From contig JAQPZY010000646.1 in the NCBI GenBank assembly GCA_029931535.1, positions 124,001 through 188,000 of the forward strand: a stretch of 64,000 bases of DNA. Direction: 5' to 3'. The position numbers and the translations under genes are program-made. The number at the start of each line of letters is the position of its first letter. The first letter of the stretch is position 1. Under the pieces are notes generated by a model. It made no database searches. It had not been told where the DNA came from and worked only from the letters and a program-made list of their open reading frames with translations. The stretch comes from Margaritifera margaritifera. Its lineage: Eukaryota; Mollusca; Bivalvia; Unionida; Margaritiferidae. Below are positions 11,770 through 24,599 of the stretch, in pieces.

Positions 11770-12262
11770 GAGAGAATTGAAATAAAACAACAACACAAAC
11801 GCTGATAAATTTGTGACTAATTTCGCATTTACTGTATGCTTCTTCAGACAGATATATTTTGAAAGAAACGGATGATGCCAATATATTTATAAGCAATAAG
11901 TCATTGACATAACGTCATAAATTATATGCATTATCATAAAAACCTTTAAATGTATAATGTGAGACTTTAAAGAAAACTGAATCAGTGAAATCACAATATA
12001 GAGACAGTCATATATATATATATATATACAGAGGATGCTTTTTATTCAGTTTGGGCTAATTCTTTTAAGCGGTTTTTGATACGTAGTTAAAAGGTTCCTA
12101 TATTATTAGTAATGGTGGCACAACGGACGCTTGACCATATTGTGAGCTCACCTGGTCTTACAGAATCAACATGGCGGTGAAAAGTAAGGGTTACGACTTT
12201 TAATCAGGTTGCTTCCGTTTCTTAACAAACTTCATCATAACTGTATGCGACCTTTTGGTGTC
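11578..12262. repeat. Inverted repeat pair (foldback), about 100-bp arms
   Basis: The arm at 11578-11680 (GAAAGGTCGCATACAATTATG through TTTTCACCGCCACGTTGAT) matches the reverse complement of 12165-12262 with few differences. The spacer holds a (GA)n tract (11719-11766) and a (TA)n tract (12011-12028). A further diverged copy of sequence beside the left arm (CATCCATGTTTGATGACG) is seen near 11075-11130, so this is a repeat family rather than a single palindrome. Confidence 0.7.
11719..11766. repeat. (GA)n microsatellite
   Basis: About 24 GA units inside the foldback spacer. Confidence 0.95.
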
Positions 12263-12288
12263 AGCCTTGGCGGCGTAACTAACATTTA

Positions 12289-12752
12289 GGTATCACGGTA
12301 CCAATTGTTTTTCCACAGACCTTAATGTTAACATTTGGTGAAATAAATATACCTTCTCTCCTATTTTAGCATGCATGTCACACACTGTCATAGAGAGCAA
12401 TGTTAGATTGTCAATTTGACAGTGATAGAACTAGGTACTCCATTGCATTTAAGAGAGATAACTCTGCTGGAACTAGACAGGGGTCAGAGTTGTCCAGTCA
12501 CAACAGACACATTTTCAGTGATGTGCAACACATTTTTAAAAAATCATAAAAAATGCAAAACATGATCTACATATGAATTGACATAATCTCACATGTTGCT
12601 AAGAGACTCAACTTTTTTTTAAGCCAGACAGAAACTACAACTCTTACATAATACACCAATCACAGCTAGTTTTGTTGTTTATTTCTGAATACAATGTTCC
12701 CTACACCTTAAGCTCCACCCCCCTGGGCTTGCGCAATTGGTACCGTGATACC
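12289..12752. mobile_element. MITE copy 1, 464 bp, 19-bp terminal inverted repeats
   Basis: It starts GGTATCACGGTACCAATTG and ends with the exact reverse complement CAATTGGTACCGTGATACC. It has no coding capacity. TA is present on both sides, fitting a 2-bp TA duplication. A near-identical copy lies at 15213-15673 in the same orientation. Confidence 0.85.
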
Positions 12753-15212
12753 TAAAGCCAACCTTAATTTTTTCAATAATCTGTGATATAGCTCTGGACT
12801 GTACAAGTAACAAGTGTACTTAGTCTCGCTTGTCAAAAACAATTGTATGAGGTACCAAGCTATGTTTTATATTGATGTCTTTGGAAATGTCATGGAGCTG
12901 TTTCAACTGCTGTTTTCATACTTGTGCTCTACTACCAAACTATTTTTTGGGAATAAAATGAATTGTTTTAACTATGAGTTGTGTTTTATTCATATCAGCA
13001 CTTATTGAACTTTACATGGGTGATATGGGATAAATCACATTATGTCATATTATGTAATAACTAGGTCAAAGGTCAATGTACTAATTAGTATGTAAACTCC
13101 TACTTCAAAATGGAGAATTTATCTAAAATAAAGGACTTTATATTTGTTTAGTAGACAAAGAACTTGACATCAGAGACAGGTGGACATGACTCAATTTTAT
13201 TATAAAGTATAAGCTTTCAACACTTTACACCAACTGCAGATACATGAGGTCACTAACCCCTAGTCCTTGCACAAAGGTCAGCCTACCCATCATCTCTGCA
13301 ACACAAATATAAAGCTTTCCTCCTTTTTGTAGTGAATAAAATTCATGCAATAAGCCAATCTGTCTCCAAATGTAGCAGATCCCAGCTTCTAAGCACTTAT
13401 TTTTGATTTGGGGTGAAATTTGGGGAATAAAATACAGAAAAATGCCAAGTAAAAACAATAAGTACAGCAAGTCAAATGGAGTTTTAAACAGGAGGAAAAT
13501 GTACATATAAAAGGGACATGTAGCTTATAATAAAGGAATCAAAAGAGACAACCACAACATAGAAAAAAATGAGAAGGAAAAGTTTGATTGCCTTACCTTA
13601 GAGAAATATATGAAGGCAATGCCACATTGGTCCAAGGACAGTCCTGAGGCATCAGTACTATTACATCCCTCATAAGCGCAAAAACTTCATGTGAAGCAGT
13701 GTGCATTCTCATCTGAAATAAAAGGGTAAATAATTTTAATCATATAGATGCATATAATTTATATTGGTCCTACACATACAATTAACAAAAATTGGCTTAA
13801 ATTAGGCACAAGCACAAAAAAAAAAAAAATCTGTGTCTGTTTTTCAACCTTTTAAATTTTGCTGTAAGAAATGATTAAATCAGTTGTACTTACACTGGCA
13901 TAAAGATTGAGGGCTAATATAATATTTCACACTAAATCTTTCCTTTATTTTCATAAACAAGTACTGAAAATGTGAGTTTTTATTTTTTCAAATGTCATGT
14001 ATGGTGTAAGGGAGATAATTGAATGAAATACATAAGTTGTGGTATTTTTATTTCTGCCAATATATTATCCATGTAACATAAATTAGTTCATGAAAACCTG
14101 TATTAACATGCATGCAATTATATTATCCAAAAATAAATTATTGATAAAGTGTAGAACCTAAAATTGAGGCTTATGTATGTAGTGGAGACCTTGAAAGTGA
14201 TTTAATTTTGTTCTCAGAGATGAGGAGGCTGCCTCATATCGAATAGTTTATGTTCTCTAGAATGCCGGTATATGGATTGCAACCTTGCGTAAACATGCCA
14301 ATATGATCCCATGCTATTCTGGATTCTTGCGATGTGACCCAAAGTTTGAAGAACAGTGTGGACTTGAATGGAAGGAATGGGCAATATGTGACTAATGTGG
14401 TTACCACTCAGAAAAATTTGGTCATATATGAGGAAATTCCAAAAGAAACAGTTGGACAGAAATAAATATGATTAATTGAAAGTCAATAAAGGATTATAAA
14501 TGGGCACATGCAAGTGTCAATGGGAAATGCTAACTTAAAGAAATGGCTCTTGTCTGATGATATTCCTGCTACTTCTACAAAAGGAAATGCAACATAACTT
14601 ATCTTTATATATTGCATGAAGAATTTCAAGACAAGAAAGTGTACAAAAAGGGACAATTATTGCATGACAATAAAAAGAAAGTGGGAAGGAAGACCATATC
14701 TATAATAAGTTACCTAAAATTACTCTTACCAGCATATCCTCTATGATACAAAGTGATCTACAACAACTGAAGTACCTTCTTTGAACCCTATAGTGCTCTC
14801 TATCATGTTTTATGGCATGCTTTTCCAGAAGTAGATATGTTACTGTTTATACATGATTTATCATGATATGCAGGTAAAAATGTTAATATTTGGCCAAAAA
14901 ATCATCCACATTGTGTTTACATAACTTATTTTGTTGCATGTATGACAATCTTTGAGCTGACTCCACTGATATAAAGCCATCAGGCCATACAAATCTCTAT
15001 CTGCCATAGCCATCTTTATCAAATGCCTTCTCCGATGCCAACATGTGTTATTTTCTGAAGATTTTATACATTTTCTAGTTAAAAGTCTGTAAATATTTGA
15101 CCCAAACTTCTCAATATCCATTGTTTTTGCCAAATGACACTATGATAGTTTATAAATGGCACGTACATGTACATGTTACTATGGATACACTGCGATGCTG
15201 GTATTCTCTTTA
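12753..15212. other. Interval between the two MITE copies
   Basis: AT-rich sequence with no recognisable gene. Two moderate open frames on the minus strand (13225-13506 and 14861-15133) lack homology I recognise and lack clear splice context. They might be exons but I cannot support that. Confidence 0.4.
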
Positions 15213-15673
15213 GGTATCACGGTACCAATTGTTTTTCCATAGACCTTAATGTTAACATTTGGTGAAATAAATATACCTTCTCTCCTATTTTAGCATGCAT
15301 GTCACACACTGTCATAGAGAGCAATGTTAGATTGTCAATTTGACAGTGATAGAACTAGGTACTCCATTGCATTTAAGAGAGATAACTCTGCTGGAACTAG
15401 ACAGGGGTCAGAGTTGTCCAGTCACAACAGACACATTTTTAGTGATGTGCAACATTTTAAAACATCATAAAAAATGCAAAACATGATCTACATATGAATT
15501 GACATAATCTCACATGTTGCTAAGAGACTCAACTTTTTTTTAAGCCAGACAGAAACTACAACTCTTACATAATACACCAATCACAGCTAGTTTTGTTGTT
15601 TATTTCTGAATACAATGTTCCCTACACCTTAAGCTCCACCCCCCTGGGCTTGCGCAATTGGTACCATGATACC
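15213..15673. mobile_element. MITE copy 2, 461 bp
   Basis: Same family and orientation as 12289-12752: it starts GGTATCACGGTACCAATTG and ends GGTACCATGATACC with one terminal mismatch. A few small indels separate the copies. The right flank is AAC, so the TA duplication is not visible on that side. Confidence 0.85.
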
Positions 15674-15696
15674 AACAGTGATAGTGCGATGGATGG

Positions 15697-15875
15697 CAGT
15701 GGCCGCGCGAGATGGGGGGGGGGGGGGGCGGGGGCAATTGCTGCTGTAATGGGGTCTTGGATTGGGGGGAGGTTTGAGGTTGGCAGACCGACATAAAAAC
15801 TGTTCTCTGTGGCAAAGTAGGGGCGCCACTAAAGAACATTGCCACCTGGCGCCTCGAACCCTCACGTCGCCACTG
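15697..15875. mobile_element. hAT-type MITE, 179 bp
   Basis: The ends are CAGTGGCCGCGCGAG and CTCACGTCGCCACTG, imperfect inverted repeats of the hAT type. An 8-bp target duplication flanks it with one mismatch (ATGGATGG at 15689-15696, ATGAATGG at 15876-15883). Its interior block (GACATAAAAACTGTTCTCTG, then GCGCCACTAAAGAACAT) is shared with the copy at 54738-55018. It lies 24 bases from MITE copy 2. Confidence 0.75.
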
Positions 15876-15883
15876 ATGAATGG

Positions 15884-17554
15884 CAAATATATGCAAGTTG
15901 TAGAGGGCAGTTGGATTAAATCATAAAAATTCCAAAACTCCACCAAGTTCCCCCATATTTCTTATTATCAAGTCAAGTTAGACGGTGCAGGCACTTGCTT
16001 CCATTAAAGACTTCACAAAGTTTTTTGTATCAGTACAAGGAGGTAAATATCTCCCTGTCGAACACTAAATTCATATTATTATGTAATCCATGTAGTGCTG
16101 AAAAAGCTAACTGATGATCATGGGATTTCCATGAGACGGGGAGATTCATTCTACTGATTATCACAGGTGCACGGTGAACCGTAATAGTCAAACTGTCAAA
16201 CTTTTCCTCTGGCAGTTTCTTAAATAGTGAAGTAATACAAAAATAATAATTGGGGCTGAATAATAGTCCATGCCAAAATATTAAAGAGTCCTACCTTTTA
16301 AGTTGACACTACAGGAAAGAGATAGTAATGGATTTAAAAATTAATTGAAGACCACTAAAGAACTCTTCCTTGTGTGAAATTTACATGCGTGAATATGTGA
16401 AACACAATTCTCCACACATCCACCCTCCAATATGTGAAAGAATAACAGCTTCCAAAACGAGTGCCAGTTTTTATACAAATCTAGTACCACAATTTCAAGA
16501 TCTTAATGTCGTGATGTAAGAACAAAAGTTTCAAACAAGTTATAAAACCTGCACTTGGCTATATACAAAATCTGTCTTGAGAGACCTGATTTTCAATGTG
16601 CAGATGTACTGATTACATAGTGTTACAACCAATCAAGAGACCATACTTTTTTGGAAGAAGGGGTGGTCTTTCAAGAAAGATTCTACTGTAAAAAAAAAGA
16701 AAGAAAGAGAACACAATGTTTCAGATTAAAGACAATTTATTCTTTTGCTTCAAATACATGATTATGCAATGGGAGTAAATATGTCAAATAGCAATGTACA
16801 AGTTATTCAACAAGTAATATTTTCTCATCAAATAGAATAGCAACATATTTTAATTTCATTAAAACTGCAATGAAGAAGCATGCTTCCCATTTATTTCTGT
16901 ACTCTGAAATGTACAGACAGCACATGTTTATAATAAGTAAAATATAAATAATAGAGACCAATACGTGTTAAAACTTTTCTAAATGCCATTTAAAGAAGCA
17001 TACAGTATTAAAACTTGCTGAACAATTGTATTTCAAACACATTTTGACATAATATCCTTTTTATGAAACAACAGCTTTTATTTCAATTCATGAACATGAT
17101 CATTATGACCTTAAAAGTACTGATTATCAACATTTCATTCACGGCTAAAAATGGATTACCAACAACAAAAATCTCTCTAACCATACTGACAAAAATGGAT
17201 GGATAGAGAATTTTGATATATTTTTGATTTAAAGAAAAAAAATTTAAATCATCGTTAAAGGATTCTACTCTTGCTATTTCTTATGGATAATTTATACTGG
17301 GTATTGATAACATTTTCATATTTTTTTTCTCCATACAAAGAACACATGTACATGCTACGAAAATACTATGAATATGATACTAAAAGGAATGTAAAAAAGA
17401 CGAGTTTTGAAAATACCACAACTCCATAAATTGGTACACTTAAATGTGAAACAATGTACATAATTGTTATACAATTTATTAATACCATGATTTTTATTTC
17501 CGAATGAAAATACAAATTTAATCTAGTATCACATGAATAAACTCTATCTTTCCA
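15884..17554. other. Non-coding interval
   Basis: AT-rich, no gene recognised. Probable 3' flank of the chromodomain exon. Confidence 0.4.
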
Positions 17555-17863
17555 TTATTTTTTCTCTCTTTTCAGATTGAATAACTTAATTAAATCTTTT
17601 GGTAAATTATCATGTGGCTCCCACGTTGCTTCACTGGCTGTGTAACCTTCCCAATGCACTAAGTAGTGAACCTTGTTTTTTATCTTCTTTTTCTCAATGA
17701 TTTTTGTGATGGAGAACATTTGATGATCACCAGCATCGGAAATGAAAAGCAAAACCATACAATAAACAGCACTGATACAAAAGTTCATATGAAAATGATA
17801 TAAAATTATGCTCCATACTGAAAATGCCTTCCTTGGGTCACAAGTATGTTTTTGCTGGAACAT
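17555..17863 (-). CDS. Chromodomain-encoding exon (3' terminal)
   Basis: Minus-strand open frame ending in TAA. The last about 60 codons are a chromodomain: FSITKIIEKKKIK, then HYLVHWEGYTASEATWEP with the WEGY and TWEP landmarks and the aromatic cage residues F, W and W, then NLPKDLIKLFN and a basic tail. Chromodomains bind methylated histone lysines. The upstream residues look like intron read-through; a CAG acceptor lies within the frame before the domain. It probably ends a minus-strand host gene, but splice phase does not join it to the neighbouring 19-kb exon. A retroelement integrase tail is a possible alternative, though no integrase core is nearby. Confidence 0.6.
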   Translation of the reverse strand: MFQQKHTCDPRKAFSVWSIILYHFHMNFCISAVYCMVLLFISDAGDHQMFSITKIIEKKKIKNKVHYLVHWEGYTASEATWEPHDNLPKDLIKLFNLKREKK

Positions 17864-18935
17864 CCCTTACTCAGTCACAACAAAGCATTAAGGTTACTGT
17901 GGGACTGATCGCTTTTCTGTTTTTCTGTTATATCAAGTAGCATACAGGTGACCAGCAAATGTATGAAGCAGAATTGTGAACAATTGCTTGAAATAATTTT
18001 GTAGGCTAAAACACATTCAAAATAAAACAGACTACAACTGAATTATTGCCAGTTTTGAGGTAACAAAGCCTACTTTTTATTACAGCATGTTTCCCAAAAT
18101 CAAAATGGTGTTTTCTGGTATTATCCCTGTAAAAAAAGTAGTGTAAGCTGTGAGTTGAGTATTTCATTTATAATGATTGGAAAACATTAAAGCTATCATC
18201 ATTTAAATCAGGATATGATATGACTAATGGTAACCTGGTATCAGCATGTTAACAATTTGACTAGCACATAAACAGGTTAATTAACTGTAATTATAATTTA
18301 GAGACAAAATAGTGTGCTTGAACTATCTAGTTTTATCAAAAATATACATATAGTCCCAATAAAGGCAAACATTTCTACTCAGGTTACATTAAACATATTA
18401 TGCATGTAGATATGATACACTTAAACAAAAAACGGGCTGGTTTTCAAAATTTTTTATATGATCATAATTACAAACAAAATGGTTTGTTAAGAAAGAGCTA
18501 CTAGTTTCATATTAAGTATTTAACTTAAACCTACATAATATACATACATCTTTCACATGCTCATAAAGCAAGTGTTAGTGTTGGTGAATTCCTTGTCTTA
18601 GTCTGATGTACAAGGAAATCTTGTTTAATCATGTTAATTATGTTCATAAAAAGGGGAATTTTCTTTCAATTCAAAGTGTTTTATGAATGCAAAACATGCG
18701 AAATTTTATTTCTTTGACACTGATTGCAGGCATTTTTATAAAAATGCAGATCAATGGAAAATTTTAGACTCCTCAGGTCTGGTTCATTCATTTACTGTAA
18801 GTAAACAAAGGAAATACTTCTAAGCTTTGCTCCCCTATAACATCAACTGACATAGATCTAAATAAACTTTTTTTTTTAATTACAAAAGGCAATTAATGGC
18901 ATTATATAATATAACTGCAAAACAAGCACCCTCAT

Positions 18936-21900
18936 TCACAATATATATATATGCAAGTATGCTTCCATCCTTGGTTGCCATTTTTTATAATGACCTTTCG
19001 CAAGTGAAACTATGTTTCCTTCTCTAACTGGCTCCACTAGAGCATCAAACAGCTCCGCAACATGTAATATTTCTGTAGATGAAAATGAGAAAACTTAAAA
19101 AAGAAAAATACAACATGCACCATTAAAGAAAGTAAAGCAAGATACCAAAAGTTTGCAGGACACAAAGTACTGGATTGATGATATTCATAAATCACATTGT
19201 GACAATCTCATGTGACTACTGACAAATCCACATAAAATCCTGTTTCACTTCCAAAGATTAGTGACCCTGTAATGTGTAGCTATAAATCTGACAAAAAGTG
19301 TAAAATGCACAGACTCTTTGCAGCATCTGAACAGTACATTAATTTGGCCTATTTGCAATAATGACAGCAAATTGCATTTCTTATTCCTAGGGTAGTTGGT
19401 TCAATTTCCACCACGGCTGAGATGTTTTTTTCCCATGCAGTATTGAAAACAAAATTGATTCTAAGATCAAATGAACCTTTACAAAAAAGAAATAATGCAC
19501 AACACCTATAATCATTTCAAACTTTTAGCTGTAATGGACACTACACCATTCTGAAGCATACAAACACTACACCATTCTGAAGCATACAAACACTACACCA
19601 TTCTGAAGCATACAAACTCTACACTATTCTGAAGCATACAAACAATCAATACGAGTACACATTACCTGGTGGCATCTCTGCTGAAGCTGATGCAAAATGT
19701 TGCTTAACAGCTTCTATTTGGCCTGGAATGATAAATAAATAAATAATTAAAGAAATAAAAGGCTAAATTTTCATGATGACTGGGCTATGAAAATACTTTT
19801 GAAATTAAGAAGTACAGGCAAGTATGGACTTAGTGTTGTAATAGCTGTGTCATATTTATTTACTGTTATTGAAATTGTAATCAAAATGGACTACATTTCG
19901 TAGCCATTATATTGAATATCAAGCCAAAAACCACAGTCTATCAGAACAAACTGTATGGATTAAAAGATTTCTCATGCCCATAATAAGCAACAGTAAAGCA
20001 AAATAAGCAGTCTGGCAACAAACACTATGAATGCTACACAGTAAAAAATTACATGTGTATATACAGTATAAAAATGATACAACACAGCATGAGAAACGTG
20101 TTAACAGATCACATGATCTTCGCAGCATTTTTGAAATAAAATCATTCATTTCTTTAATACCTCTCTATCTTTATATCATCCTCTTTATATGCTTACAATC
20201 TCTTTTACGCATAAAAATGAAGCTGGAACAATACATTATAATATTACCTGGTGGAATATCTGTTAAAGCTGATACAGTCTCCAGCTCAGGTGTGTCTACT
20301 TGGTCTGGAATGAGTAGTAAACATGTAACCTTAAAAAACAATCTCAAACATAAATAGATCAACCAAGCAAACTGTTCAAGAGTCTAATAACTCCATTCAA
20401 CATGCCAGTGACAACAGATTGAATGAATTGCTTCATGGCAATTAGCATATTTCATAATAGTTCATGTAATAAACAGTAATATAGAAGGTGGTGATCCTGA
20501 AATATATCTGGATTTTTAAGATTCATGTCCTTTTTATACCATTCTCCAAGAAACAAAAGAAATGAAAAGTACATGGAAAGCTTGTCCTAACAGACATCTG
20601 ATTTTGAGTGACAACTGCATAAAGCATAAAGATTAATGTACCAATATTTGAAGAAATAATGAACTAAAATGACGTACACTGTATATATTTAAATATATGA
20701 ATATCCAATTTTAATGTTGCAATTTTAATTAATCCATTATTTAGATTGTAATTCTAACATGAACAATAAGCAAAATTCAGCCTGTTTACACTTAACTCTA
20801 CTGACAGCACTACAGCATGCAAGCACCTCATTCAAGCACTGGCTGTTCCAGTTGTATGTTACCTCTTTTTTTCCATGTGTTGTATAGGAAAATGAAATGG
20901 GTTCATGTTAAAATTACTATTTTTAGTAATGCAGATGAGATTCAGTGCTATGCAGACAGGAATGACACAAAGAACTTCTATGATACTTTGAAGACATTCT
21001 ACGGGCCACAGTCATCAGGAACATCTCCAATACTGAGTGCTGACAACACCACACTGCTCACTGACAAAGAAAAGATACTACAAAGATGGGCAGAACACTT
21101 CAACAACATCCTCAATCTATGATCATCTATCAGTGAGGAGGCAACTGATTGGCTGCCATAAGTGGAAATCAACAAATCACTTGCTACTCCTCCAGCGCTG
21201 ACTGAAACTGTGAAAGCAATTGACCTGCTGTCAAATGGCAAAACACCTGGAGTGGATGCTATACCAGCAGAAGTCTACAAAGCTGGAGGCTTGCACATGG
21301 CACATAAACTGACAGTCAATGTGGACTCAAGGAACTATACCCCAGGAGTACAAGGATGCATCCATTGTCCACTTGTACAAGTGGAAAGGCAACAGACAAT
21401 CCTGTGACAACCATCGGAGAATCTCCTTGTTGTCAATAGCTGGAAAAATCCTCGCCAGAATTCTGCTGAATCGCCTTGTGCATCACATTGATCGTGGGCT
21501 CCTGCCTGAGTGTCACTGTGGCTTCAGGAAAGGACGAGGGACCACAGACATGCTGTTTACAGCTTGTCAACTCCAGGAGAAATGCCAGGAACAGAACTCC
21601 AACCTGTACATGACATTCATCGACCTAACAAAAGCCTTTGACATAGTCAGTCATGAGGGTCTCTGGAAGATCATGGCAAAATTTGGTTGCCCAGAGAAAT
21701 TCATCATAATGGTTTGGCAATTCCATGATGGCATGCTCGCTCATGTCGTGCACGATGGTGAGTCATTTGAACCATTCCCAGTCACCAATGGTGTAAAGCA
21801 AGGCTGTGTGTTGGCCCCAAACCCTCTTCAGTATGATGTTCTCTGCCATGCTTACTGACGCCTTCTGTGACTATGACACCAGGATTGACATCAGATACCG

Positions 21901-23706
21901 GACTGATGGCAAGCTCTTAAATGTGAGGAGACTACAGGCAAAGATTAAGTTACAGAAAGTGACTGTTTGTGACCTCCTGTTCAATGAATGCCAAATCTGA
22001 GTCTGACATGCAACAGAGTATGGACCATTTTTCTTCAGCATGTGACAAGTTCGGTCTCACAATCAGTATCATGAAAACAGAGGTGATGTACTAACCTGTA
22101 CCAGGAAAGCCTTACAGAGAACCTACCATCACAGAAATTGCCAAACTCTCCTTGTAGTGGACAAGTTCACCTATCTCTGTAGTACACTGTCATGTGCAGT
22201 CCACATCGATGATGAAACCATTGCCAGAATTGCTAAAGTTTATATATTCTCCTTGAAATAAAGTTAATCATCTAAGACATGTAAAGTAACCACGATGAAT
22301 CAAATCCCACTGAGAGTGACACAATAAAAACTCGGAAGAGTTGGCACAATCGACACCCATAAAACTATCAATGACCCAAGTGTTGTGTGTCTATCTCTAA
22401 CAGTGTTGGAGGAGTTCAAGGGCATTACACACATATTTATGTGCATACATCTGTATGCATGCATCGACTGTATCAAAATATCACTAATATTCTTTAAAAG
22501 TGTTGGCATAACAAGGCGTCAAATCTGAATATGACTATTCAAACTGAATAGTTTAAACAGGTTTCCAAGAAGATAGAAAAGCAAATAGGCAATGAAACAT
22601 GATTACTTGGTGACATCTCTACTGAAACTGGCACAGTCTCAGCCTCTGGGGTGTGTACTTGGTCTGGAATAAGTTGGAAAATTAACACTGTAACAGCATA
22701 TTAAATTAAAAATTAGAGACCTATTATAGAACTGTTTAAAGTTTAAGACAATTGTAATAATTAACATTTAAATATTATTTAAATTTAAATTGTTGGTACA
22801 AAAGACCAGTTTACATTTTTACACATGAATGTATTAGAGTCATCAGAATGTGTTACATTTTACGTATTATGCAGTTTCCATTGTTAAACACATACAAAAA
22901 TGGACTATATTTCTCCAATGGAAAGCCCATGCTTGACAAGCTTACCACCCTGCACTTTAACAAATTTCAAAGAAATTTGGCTGTCCCCCTGGGCTTATCA
23001 TGGTAAAAATACTGTCTTTAAAGCTGGCCTCCAAATACCGTACAGCAATTACAAAATAAACTTGTACTCAACCATTTCATTTCAAATTTACTAGGTGGGC
23101 AAAATGGTTTCAAATGTGTGAGTGTGAATCAAACACACATACAATGCTACAATTATATTTATAAAACTGAAAATTCCTTGACCTGTTCCTGACTGTGGGA
23201 ACCCAATTTCCAAATAAATTAAATGTCTAAAAGTAATTATTTATCGAAGACAAGATGAAAACTCGTTTTAAAATGCTAATAACTATTGGACTTTCTTTTT
23301 CAATGCATTATCTGTTGTTAACCTTTTGGTCTCATTATCTGAGCTTTCTACTGCAATGTGAATTGCCACTTGGTTCATTCTTATGAAACAATTGATTATA
23401 TTGTCAAAACATCAGGCCTACATGATAACAACACTGTCATCTATTGACACATGAAATGACCTCAATCAAGAAAAGTCACTGTAACACATATGAATTGCAA
23501 TAATTTATGTATCGTGGTTGAATTAATACTCATAAACCATATATAGGTCAAAAATAACACACACACTGTTTGCATCTCAATAGTTCCTCTATGCATGCAT
23601 ACTTTGGTAATTTTATTGTAAGGATAAAATTAACTTAAAAATTAAACATACCACCAGATGTGCTACTATTAGTAAGACTGCTAACCCTGTGATCCAATGA
23701 ATTCAT
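18936..23706 (-). CDS. Host gene model with three 57-nt repeat exons
   Basis: Five minus-strand exons join in phase 1 with AG/GT borders: 23652-23706 (ATG 23706), 22607-22663, 20248-20304, 19666-19722 and 18936-19072 (TGA). The total is 121 codons. The three middle exons are each exactly 57 nt and related, encoding variants of QVDTPELETVSALTDIPP, so the gene has an expanded Pro/Glu-rich linker. The last exon reads ILHVAELFDALVEPVREG, then a basic GHYKKWQPR tail. I do not recognise the protein. The frame is open upstream of the chosen ATG to a TTTTAG acceptor, so further 5' exons are possible. A LINE fragment lies in the second intron. The model rests on phase, borders and repeat similarity only. 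Confidence 0.55.
19539..19641. repeat. 26-bp tandem repeat, about four copies
   Basis: The unit CACTACACCATTCTGAAGCA plus TACAAA is repeated about four times with single changes in the last copies. It lies in the final intron of the 57-nt-exon gene, close upstream of its last exon. Confidence 0.9.
19666..22663 (-). repeat. Triplicated 57-nt exon
   Basis: Exons 22607-22663, 20248-20304 and 19666-19722 have the same length, the same phase (1-1), the same acceptor context (ATTCCAG) and the same donor context (CACCAR then GTAAT). The first two copies are closer to each other than to the third, consistent with stepwise duplication that keeps the frame however many copies are spliced in. Confidence 0.75.
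20925..22250 (+). mobile_element. Non-LTR retrotransposon (LINE) fragment
   Basis: Plus-strand reverse-transcriptase remnant. In order: a linker after the endonuclease (LQRWAEHFNNIL), LNRLVHHIDRGLLPE, a CGFRKGRGTTDM block, motif A FIDLTKAFD, and motif B GVKQGCVLAP. A frameshift near 21830 breaks the frame, and beyond it KTEVMY and PGKPY motifs of the thumb region are still visible to about 22250. The YADD catalytic motif and the endonuclease domain are missing. It is 5'-truncated, decayed and antisense within an intron of the minus-strand host gene. Confidence 0.85.
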
Positions 23707-24599
23707 GCGTGTTAAACTAAAATAAAGAAATGACAGTGTTCGAGATGAATGGCATGTCAGCAAAATAGTGGCTATATTTGTGAAATCAGGGTATCAAAAT
23801 CTCAGTGAAGGTGCTAAAGTGCATACAGTGTTGTAAGCTTCATAAACTATAAGAGTCAAAATAGGAATAATCAATGATATTTCTTGTTGATGTGAATAAC
23901 ATTATGACATGTTGCTTTGATAGGAGATATGTTACTGAAAGGCATTTTTTTCACACACTGGTAATCTAAATTAATTTCTTTAATCAAGTCAAGTAGCAAT
24001 TCCTTCTGTAATAAAAAAAAATGTTGTACACTTTTAAATATGCGTGCATTCTGAGGAAACTTGAACTAAAGGTGGGAAATTAAAGCCAGATTTTATTCTT
24101 CATATTTTCACATGGTTATCTCCCCAAAACATTTTTTATGAAAGTGGGTGTCAAATGTAACCAAGGATGTCAATAAACATTTCTAAAAAATAATGAAAAA
24201 TGTTCAGTTTAGTTTCATTTATAAAAATAAGTGAAGATGCAAGTTGTCATGAAATAGACCTTTTACATTTTTTCTTCTTTGCAGCATCTTACACAAATTA
24301 TAGTAGGAAACTTTGATATTTAATGAAATAACACTGCCTCATACATGATATGAATATAGTTCAAGGAGACAGAAAATAGCTCTTATTCGATATAGTCATT
24401 TGAAGACGTAATACTATGATCCACCTATTCGAATATTATCCCATCCTCACTGTATGTATTTAAGAACTGATATAAAATGTCACTTTGTGCTAACCATATG
24501 AGTTGATACACACTCAAGTAAAAGAATTCTCTCACTATATCAGTAACTTTCACAGTACATGAATTCCATACCTTATTTTAATATTGACTGCAACATTTA
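23707..24599. other. Intergenic interval between the two host gene models
   Basis: AT-rich, with no exon or repeat family recognised. It would contain the promoter of the 57-nt-exon gene if ATG 23706 is its true start. Confidence 0.35.

Larger units (their letters stand above)
4888..12288. other. Gene-poor interval
   Basis: Apart from the repeats, microsatellites and tRNA-like pseudogene listed separately, this AT-rich stretch shows no exon with convincing splice sites and no protein family I recognise. Open frames here are short and compositionally biased. Confidence 0.6.

Noticed and set aside
12289..15673. The two 0.46-kb direct repeats as LTRs of one retrotransposon
   Set aside because: Each copy has its own 19-bp terminal inverted repeats, ends are GG...CC rather than TG...CA, and no gag or pol lies between them.
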